A stretch of 21,232 nt of DNA, taken from Leptospira sp. 96542. Its GTDB lineage: Bacteria > Spirochaetota > Leptospiria > Leptospirales > Leptospiraceae. Below are positions 16,634 through 21,232 of the stretch, in pieces. Under the pieces are notes generated by a model. It did not search any database and had not been told where the DNA came from. It saw nothing but the letters and a program-made list of their open reading frames with translations. The position numbers and the translations under genes are program-made. Position 1 is the stretch's first letter. The number at the start of each line of letters is the position of its first letter. The stretch covers positions 1-21,232 of the forward strand of contig JARJFC010000053.1 in assembly GCA_029310945.1 (NCBI GenBank), written 5' to 3'.

Positions 16634-17803
16634 ATGGATTGGAATTTTAAAATCAAAAAACCCGAGGCTGGCACCCCTCTCTCTTGGGAGGTCTATTTTC
16701 CACCAGGCCTCGCACAGACAACCGGCGAAAAATTACAAATTAGTTTATCGGAAATACAACTACCAAACCAACCAGAACCAAAAATCAGAGTTTTTCCCGA
16801 AAAAATTAAATTAGAAAATACGAATGCACATCAAATCACCTATCTAGCGTCATATGCACATTACATTCGAGATATTAGACTTATAGTGGCTCGTACAAAT
16901 GATTGGGATAATCGGAGCGAAGTTAGGGAAAAAGAATGGGATCGCGTCTTACAAGAAACTGTTCCGATCATTAAACATCTGTTTCGTGATACAAAATTCT
17001 ATGAAATCAAGAATAATTTGCATATCAGTTTCTTTGAGAAGGAACTCGCCATCACTCTTTCCATATTCGGTGAGCCAAGTTACAAACGAGGGGTGAAAGC
17101 AGTTTTCCCAACAAGTGCTCCCATTCCAGAAGACCTCGCCTCCAACCTAATAGCCGATTGTTTCAAACATTTTGGGCAAAGTCCAGATTCTGTTTCATCA
17201 ATCTACCTCCCCTTCGCTGGTACGCTGACATTCATTACCGAATGGTTTTTACAACAAAACCAAACTAGTTTATTTTCTCTACCGCGGAAATTCATACTAA
17301 ATCAACTAACCTTATTTCCAGAAAAAACTCTGGCTTTTTATGAAAAAAAAAGACAAATAGAAAGAAAAACTTTAAAACCCCAAGTGATTGTCCAAGACAC
17401 CGACCCAGCCCTAAAATCCTATTGGGACGAAGAAAAATCTCGATGGGAAAAATGGATTCCTGAATTAAAGAATTGTATTTTTTTAAATTCGGATTTTTTA
17501 AGGGAAGATTTAGAATTGGAAATAGATGGAAATTCTTTAGTTTTTATTCCACTCAATCCGCCTTATGGTTTTCGAAAAAATGAAATTGGAGTCAAGGACG
17601 ATTCCTTATACCAAAATATCGGAAAACAATTGAACAAACTGGTCTCCAATTTCTCTTCTGGGGCGAGTGCTATTGGATTTATTTTATGCCCCACGGAAGA
17701 AAAATGGATCCAGTGCATGAACGAAATGAAAAAATTCAAGAAAAAAACAATCCATGTAACTCATGGCGGTATTGATTTACGAGTTTTGTATTTTTATAAA
17801 TAG
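16634..17803 (+). CDS. Divergent RlmL/UPF0020-like RNA methyltransferase-type protein
   Basis: 389 residues, with AAGGA just upstream of the ATG. Its layout matches THUMP plus UPF0020 (RlmL/YpsC) rRNA guanine-N2 methyltransferases: NAHQITYLASYAHYIRDIRL (N-terminal), FFEKELAITLSIFGEPSYKRG (146-153 is the diagnostic GEPSYKRG), SAPIPEDLASNLI, a motif-I-like YLPFAGTLTF (191-200), VQDTDP (motif II-like, 253-258), and the catalytic-type NPPYGFRKN at 308-316 followed by SLYQNIGKQL. However, the SAM loop that is normally D-P-x-C/A-G-S-G-T reads L-P-F-A-G-T-L-T, so the motif acid and the second glycine are lost. It may bind SAM weakly, or be a non-catalytic RNA-binding relative. It heads a tight rightward run with ung. 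Confidence 0.65.
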   Translation: MDWNFKIKKPEAGTPLSWEVYFPPGLAQTTGEKLQISLSEIQLPNQPEPKIRVFPEKIKLENTNAHQITYLASYAHYIRDIRLIVARTNDWDNRSEVREKEWDRVLQETVPIIKHLFRDTKFYEIKNNLHISFFEKELAITLSIFGEPSYKRGVKAVFPTSAPIPEDLASNLIADCFKHFGQSPDSVSSIYLPFAGTLTFITEWFLQQNQTSLFSLPRKFILNQLTLFPEKTLAFYEKKRQIERKTLKPQVIVQDTDPALKSYWDEEKSRWEKWIPELKNCIFLNSDFLREDLELEIDGNSLVFIPLNPPYGFRKNEIGVKDDSLYQNIGKQLNKLVSNFSSGASAIGFILCPTEEKWIQCMNEMKKFKKKTIHVTHGGIDLRVLYFYK

Positions 17804-17813
17804 GTTCTAAAAA

Positions 17814-18479
17814 ATGAAAGAAGTGCAAATTGAGGATGGTTGGAAGAATATTCTTTTAGAGGAGTTTGAAAAGGAATATTTTATCACCTTACGACAGTTT
17901 GTTCGAGATCAATATAAAAATTTTACAGTTTATCCACCAGCAAAACTTATATTCAATGCATTCAATTTATGCCCTTTTGACAAGGTAAAGGTCGTAATCC
18001 TTGGGCAAGACCCCTATCATGGAGAAGGGCAAGCCCATGGGCTTTGTTTTTCTGTGAGGGATGGTGTTCGATTTCCACCCTCGCTACAAAATATTTTTAA
18101 GGAAATCCAAACAGATATTGGAAAACCGATTCCAAAATCTGGAGATTTAACAAGGCTCGCAGAACAAGGAGTACTTTTACTCAACGCAAGTCTCACCGTA
18201 AAAAAAGATGAGGCAGGTTCACACCAGAACAAAGGTTGGGAGACATTTACGGATGCCTGCATCCAGGCTCTCGCAGAAAAAAAAGACCATTTGGTGTTTT
18301 TACTTTGGGGGAGTTTTGCGGGAAAAAAAGAAATTTTCATCCCAAAACACAAACATTTGATTTTAAAATCGGCTCACCCGAGCCCACTCTCCGCACACCG
18401 TGGTTTTTTTGGAAACCAACATTTTAGCAAATGTAATGCATACTTAAAACAAAATGGTAGGGATTCCATTGATTGGTGA
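17814..18479 (+). CDS. ung: Uracil-DNA glycosylase
   Basis: Family 1 UDG that removes uracil from DNA in base excision repair; 221 residues, normal length. The water-activating loop is VVILGQDPYHGEGQAHGLCFSV with Asp66 and Tyr68 (the latter excludes thymine). LLLNASLTV at 121-129 supplies the uracil-recognising Asn124, LLWGSFA the following strand, and AHPSPLSAHRGFFG at 187-200 the Leu192/His188 minor-groove intercalation loop. It begins 10 bases after the RlmL-like gene and its end overlaps the DMT transporter gene by up to 26 bases. No unusual residues are seen. Confidence 0.97.
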   Translation: MKEVQIEDGWKNILLEEFEKEYFITLRQFVRDQYKNFTVYPPAKLIFNAFNLCPFDKVKVVILGQDPYHGEGQAHGLCFSVRDGVRFPPSLQNIFKEIQTDIGKPIPKSGDLTRLAEQGVLLLNASLTVKKDEAGSHQNKGWETFTDACIQALAEKKDHLVFLLWGSFAGKKEIFIPKHKHLILKSAHPSPLSAHRGFFGNQHFSKCNAYLKQNGRDSIDW

Positions 18480-19356
18480 CCCCAAAAAAGGATATTTTTT
18501 TGTCTTCTTAACAGGAGTATTTTTTGCAATCGAAGTGATTGGATTCAAAGAAATATTCAGGAGGTATAAGCTAAACCCAGAAATTGCTGCACTTTATGGA
18601 GTTAGTGCCTGTTTCGTAATTGTAACCGGGTACATTCTGTTTTCGAAAACAAGCCGAACAAAAGTAGTAACAACCGTAAAACGAGATGGCTATATTCTTT
18701 TTTTGGGCACACTCTCTAACGCTTTCGGCATTCTACTTTACTACCTGGCTTTAAAACAAACTGACCTAGGTCCTGCGGCCATCCTCATCAAAACAACTGT
18801 TTTGTACAATGTAATTTTAGGAACAGTGTTACTCGGCGAAAAATTAAGACGTTTGGAAATTCTAGGCATTGTAATTTCACTGCTAGGAATCTATTTAGTT
18901 TCAACATTGAATGGGCAAATTTCGATCTATTCTTCTTTTTTGATTTTAACGAGTGCATTCTTTTTTGCGATCCAAAGTTTTATGATAAAAAAATATGTTC
19001 CGCAAATTTTCGGATTGGAATATGCTTATTTACGTTTACTGCTACTTTCTATATTCTTTATTTTGTATTCAAAATCAGTTGGAAGCTTAGTTTTCATTGA
19101 CCCAAAACTAATATTGATTTTAGGTCTTTTTTCTTTTTTGGGTTATTTTTTAGGTAGAGCATTTTATTTCGAAGCCCACAATCATTTACCGATGAGTAAA
19201 CTCAATGCAACCCTCCTAATAGAACCAATCTTTCTTATGTTCATAGGCATTCTATTTATGAATGAACCTTTGGATCCCAAAAAAATATTTGGTGCAATTT
19301 TAATTTTATTTGGTCTTTACCTAATTGTTTTTCACCATCGCAATAAAAAGGTCTAA
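18454..19356 (+). CDS. DMT-superfamily (EamA-like) transporter
   Basis: A 300-residue membrane protein with around ten hydrophobic helices in two halves: FFVFLTGVFFAIEVIGFKEIF, YGVSACFVIVTGYILF, FLGTLSNAFGILLYYLALKQTDLGPAAILIKTTVLYNVILGTVLLGEKLR (the EamA core), then YSSFLILTSAFFFAIQSFMI and the second core ending MSKLNATLLIEPIFLMFIGILFMNEPL. The substrate is unknown. The ATG at 18454 has no Shine-Dalgarno; TTG at 18469 has AGGG six bases upstream and would begin IGDPKKGYFFVF, so it is a good alternative. The gene overlaps the end of ung. One base separates its stop from the next gene. It is not closely alike to the DMT protein at 15676-16590. Confidence 0.88.
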   Translation: MVGIPLIGDPKKGYFFVFLTGVFFAIEVIGFKEIFRRYKLNPEIAALYGVSACFVIVTGYILFSKTSRTKVVTTVKRDGYILFLGTLSNAFGILLYYLALKQTDLGPAAILIKTTVLYNVILGTVLLGEKLRRLEILGIVISLLGIYLVSTLNGQISIYSSFLILTSAFFFAIQSFMIKKYVPQIFGLEYAYLRLLLLSIFFILYSKSVGSLVFIDPKLILILGLFSFLGYFLGRAFYFEAHNHLPMSKLNATLLIEPIFLMFIGILFMNEPLDPKKIFGAILILFGLYLIVFHHRNKKV

Positions 19357-19357
19357 T

Positions 19358-19657
19358 ATGAAAGCATCTTGCATCACAGAACAAGAGTTAAAACAATTTT
19401 TAAGCGATCACCCCAAATGGGCTGTTGAAATCAAAAATGAGATCCCAAACTTAATTTGGGAAAATCGGTTCCCCAATTTTTTAGAAGCATTCAAACTAAT
19501 AACAAGTATTGCTCTCGTGAGTGAAAAACTCGACCACCATTGCCTGTTAATCAACGAATATAATTTTTTAAAAATTTCCATACATACCCATGAAACAAAA
19601 TCCATCACTACAAAGGATTTATTTTGGATAAAATCAGTGTTTGGTGAAAATCCATGA
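19358..19657 (+). CDS. Pterin-4a-carbinolamine dehydratase family protein
   Basis: A 99-residue protein that normally dehydrates 4a-hydroxytetrahydrobiopterin formed by aromatic amino acid hydroxylases, and in many bacteria without such a hydroxylase has another, pterin-related role. The signature is visible: RFPNFLEAFKLITSIALVSEKLDHH (histidine pair with Glu/Asp spaced as in the family, HHC instead of the usual HHP), Tyr after five residues, then ISIHTHETKSITTKDLFW. Start ATG 19358 follows the transporter stop by one base; an upstream in-frame ATG (19325) would add 11 non-family residues and lies inside the transporter gene. No phenylalanine hydroxylase gene is in view. Confidence 0.88.
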   Translation: MKASCITEQELKQFLSDHPKWAVEIKNEIPNLIWENRFPNFLEAFKLITSIALVSEKLDHHCLLINEYNFLKISIHTHETKSITTKDLFWIKSVFGENP

Positions 19658-19722
19658 TTCGAAAAACAATTCGCTCCTTATCTGGAAAAACCAAAGCACC
19701 TTACACTAGACCTAGGGCATAA
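19654..19722 (+). CDS. Possible 22-residue basic peptide, low certainty
   Basis: An ATG at 19654 overlaps the stop of the pterin dehydratase gene (ATGA) and opens a frame of 22 codons ending at TAA 19720-19722, immediately before the terminator stem. The product MIRKTIRSLSGKTKAPYTRP... is strongly basic, with about seven Lys/Arg. The coupling geometry matches other real pairs in this window, but a frame this short arises by chance, so this is only a candidate. Confidence 0.2.
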   Translation: MIRKTIRSLSGKTKAPYTRPRA

Positions 19723-19757
19723 AAAAACCCCCGGCAAGTATGCTTGACGAGGGTTTT
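19721..19757. terminator. Bidirectional rho-independent terminator between the rightward run and ompL1
   Basis: AAAACCC at 19724-19730 pairs with GGGTTTT at 19751-19757, with an inner CAAG/CTTG pair (19735-19738 / 19743-19746) and two mismatches, giving a long imperfect stem with a TATG loop. On the minus strand the run of seven A (19721-19727) becomes a U-tract, so it ends the ompL1 transcript well. On the plus strand GGGTTTTC gives a weaker stop for the run ending in the pterin dehydratase. Confidence 0.75.
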
Positions 19758-19779
19758 CAAAAATTAAAAACCTACTAGT

Positions 19780-20709
19780 TTAGATTTCTAACTTGTAACC
19801 AACACGGTAGGTTTGTCCACCCACAACCACTGGGTAAGCAACCCAAGGAGCAAGTGCTTGCGCGCCACCGACTGACGTGGTTCCAGCAACACCCATACCT
19901 GCAGAAAGGATGGTTTCTAATTCGAAGAATAAGTGACCTTTCTCTGCAACTTTTGTTTGTGCACCCACAATCCAGTTGAATCCAAAACCACTCGCACCGA
20001 ATTTAGAGTTTTCTTTTGCAGGTCCAGGGTTTGGAGCATCACCCAAAAGGGCTCCACCACCTGCACCGAGCAATGGACCACCATTTGATCCTAAGCCAGC
20101 AGTCAACATTTCTAGGCCTGGGGAGTTGATGGTTCCCGCTACACTCCATCCACCTTTGAAGTAGTTCACACCACCACCAACGTAGATTGCTGTGTCATTC
20201 GCAGCATTGTAAAGTTTTACCCCGATGTAAGTAGGAATTGTGACCGCAGTGTAATTCCACTCTTGGTCCAACCACTTGTAACCCATAACAGTGGAAGAAG
20301 TTTCTCCCCCCATGATTTTAGTGGTGTAGTTACCGTTGATTCTCCAGAACAAACTGTTGATACCAAAGATACCTTCTCTTTCATAACCAATGTTGATGTT
20401 ACCACCAGTCATTGCCCCGCTCGTTTTGGCACCGATGGCACCACCAGTGGTTCTTTTTAAGCTGATCAAAGTATTTTCTGCATAAATTGCGGTTTGTTGG
20501 CCACCAGTCGGTGCTCCTGCTGCATTTGTAACAGGACGTCCTGAATCGAGACCGTCTTTAGTGATGGTTCCACCTAGTTGTGCAAGGTCGAATTGCATAC
20601 CAAGGCCGAACATGATGTACTGACGAGGTCCTGATGATTGTGCGCTGAGGCTTCCTGCCATAGCAACAAACAAAAGCCCCATGATTCCTAATCGAAGAGA
20701 ATTGAACAT
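19780..20709 (-). CDS. ompL1: OmpL1-type outer membrane porin
   Basis: A 309-residue outer membrane beta-barrel like leptospiral OmpL1 (known as a trimeric porin). A signal peptide spans residues 1-23 (GLLFVAMAGSLSA, cleavage before QSS). The mature protein starts with the family-typical YIMFGLGMQFDLAQLGGTIT, KDGLDSGRP and AENTLISLKRTTGGAI, and ends with WVAYPVVVGGQTYRVGYKLEI, the OmpL1 C-terminus. Alternating strands and Gly/Asn-rich loops lie between; one Gly/Pro-rich loop near 205-235 (GSNGGPLLGAGGGALLGDAP) is notable. GGAG lies 10 bases before the ATG. It has its own promoter at 20809-20837 and terminator at 19721-19757, so it appears monocistronic. Confidence 0.92.
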   Translation of the reverse strand: MFNSLRLGIMGLLFVAMAGSLSAQSSGPRQYIMFGLGMQFDLAQLGGTITKDGLDSGRPVTNAAGAPTGGQQTAIYAENTLISLKRTTGGAIGAKTSGAMTGGNINIGYEREGIFGINSLFWRINGNYTTKIMGGETSSTVMGYKWLDQEWNYTAVTIPTYIGVKLYNAANDTAIYVGGGVNYFKGGWSVAGTINSPGLEMLTAGLGSNGGPLLGAGGGALLGDAPNPGPAKENSKFGASGFGFNWIVGAQTKVAEKGHLFFELETILSAGMGVAGTTSVGGAQALAPWVAYPVVVGGQTYRVGYKLEI

Positions 20710-20808
20710 TCGATGGTTACTCCTATGAGTTTGTTTCCTGAATTTTTCGGTTCATTCCCAGGCGACATTGGACGAATTTCGCCACAATATGTTCTGAGAA
20801 TTACGAGG

Positions 20809-20837
20809 AAAATAGTCGATTTTTGTCGATCTGTCAA
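20809..20837 (-). promoter_or_regulatory. Promoter of ompL1
   Basis: On the minus strand, TTGACA (20837-20832, perfect -35) is followed 17 bases later by TATTTT (20814-20809, four of six matches to -10). The expected start point is near 20802, giving a leader of roughly 90 bases before ATG 20709. The spacer contains two ATCGAC repeats 10 bases apart. This is the clearest promoter in the window. Confidence 0.65.
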
Positions 20838-20856
20838 ATAAAATTGTGAAATCCGA

Positions 20857-21232
20857 ATGAAAATTGTGTTAATTGTGGTAACTTACCTATGGATCCTCTT
20901 CGTCCCGACATCCCAATGGGGATGGCAAAACAAAGGGAGGAAAATTGTTCGTTTTTCGGGAACCTTGCTTGCCTGGGAAGCAGACTCGCCAAACCCCTCC
21001 TTTCAATTCGAGGACAAAGCCAGCGGGAAACGAAGGATTGTGCATTGTGACAAGGAAACCATGTCTTCCCTCCACCCAAATTTGGACGGTTCCACCTCCA
21101 TCGATGGAAAAATGAGCCAACTGAGCCCGACAAGTGATGTATGGCTCTGTGTGGGCAAACCACATATTTTCCAAAGATTCAGCGTAGGACCGAATCGAAA
21201 CCTAGGAATTGGGACCAAACAGGTAAAAGGAC
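20857..21232 (+). CDS. Secreted protein of unknown function, 3' end outside window
   Basis: The frame opens at ATG 20857, after an in-frame TAA at 20839, and stays open to the window edge (125 codons). The protein starts MKIVLIVVTYLWILFVPTSQWG, a signal-peptide-like basic residue plus hydrophobic helix, and goes on to KIVRFSGTLLAWEADSPN, SFQFEDKASGKRRIVHCDKET, and LSPTSDVWLCVGKPHIF. It looks beta-rich with two cysteines. No family is recognised. There is no strong Shine-Dalgarno; GTG 20866 is an alternative. It diverges from ompL1 across ~147 bases. Several minus-strand open frames here (about 20834-21218) look like its shadows. Confidence 0.6.
   Translation, partial: MKIVLIVVTYLWILFVPTSQWGWQNKGRKIVRFSGTLLAWEADSPNPSFQFEDKASGKRRIVHCDKETMSSLHPNLDGSTSIDGKMSQLSPTSDVWLCVGKPHIFQRFSVGPNRNLGIGTKQVKG

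Noticed and set aside
20834..21218. Three overlapping minus-strand frames at the right edge
   Set aside because: A plus-strand frame with a signal peptide stays open through the same region; the minus frames look like shadows and would overlap the ompL1 promoter region.
1..21232. tRNA/rRNA genes, CRISPR arrays, insertion sequences, tandem repeats
   Set aside because: None was recognised on reading both strands; intergenic gaps are too short to hide large elements.

Overview
The window looks like chromosomal DNA from a Leptospira (spirochaete). The strongest clue is the minus-strand porin at 19780-20709, which closely resembles leptospiral OmpL1 in its signal peptide, its N-terminal GTITKDGLD segment and its C-terminal AYPVVVGGQ...GYK ending. 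The A/T-rich composition, frequent TTG starts, Lys/Asn/Phe-rich proteins and very compact layout fit this. I recognise no phage, insertion sequence, CRISPR array, tRNA or rRNA. No stretch longer than about 150 bases lacks a gene. Species-level assignment is inference only.

Layout. (1) 2-1247, plus: the tail of a histidine-kinase-type ATPase, then a family 2 glycosyltransferase whose 3' end overlaps a convergent small membrane protein gene (1155-1499, minus) by 93 bases. (2) 1575-7519, plus: a tight run of aroE (shikimate dehydrogenase), folC (folate/Mur-type ligase), a TetR-family regulator, trpF and mutS. (3) 7499-14058, minus: seven closely packed genes read as bioD, bioA, bioB, a GPH/MFS symporter, a 59-residue small protein, an SGNH-hydrolase lipoprotein and serB. 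They are probably one transcript, with biotin synthesis at its head. (4) 14109-15679, plus: a cyclic-nucleotide-binding (CNB) domain gene with an in-frame TGA at codon 70 but otherwise intact, translationally coupled to an AI-2E/PerM-family membrane protein. (5) 15676-16590, minus: a DMT/EamA transporter. (6) 16634-19657 (perhaps 19722), plus: a divergent RlmL-like RNA methyltransferase with a degenerate SAM motif, ung, a second DMT transporter, a pterin carbinolamine dehydratase and possibly a 22-codon ORF, ending at a bidirectional terminator. (7) 19780-20837, minus: ompL1 with a recognisable promoter, divergent from a secreted protein gene that runs off the right edge.

The genes are mostly housekeeping: aromatic and folate precursors, tryptophan, serine and biotin synthesis, DNA repair (mutS, ung), and envelope functions (glycosyltransferase, lipoprotein, porin, transporters). 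No single new multi-gene system stands out. The observations most worth following are the in-frame TGA in the CNB gene, the RlmL-like protein that lost motif I but kept NPPYG, the perfect 10-bp hairpin holding the trpF start codon in its loop, the ompL1 promoter with a direct repeat one helical turn apart between -35 and -10, and three convergent gene pairs that overlap with no terminator between them.
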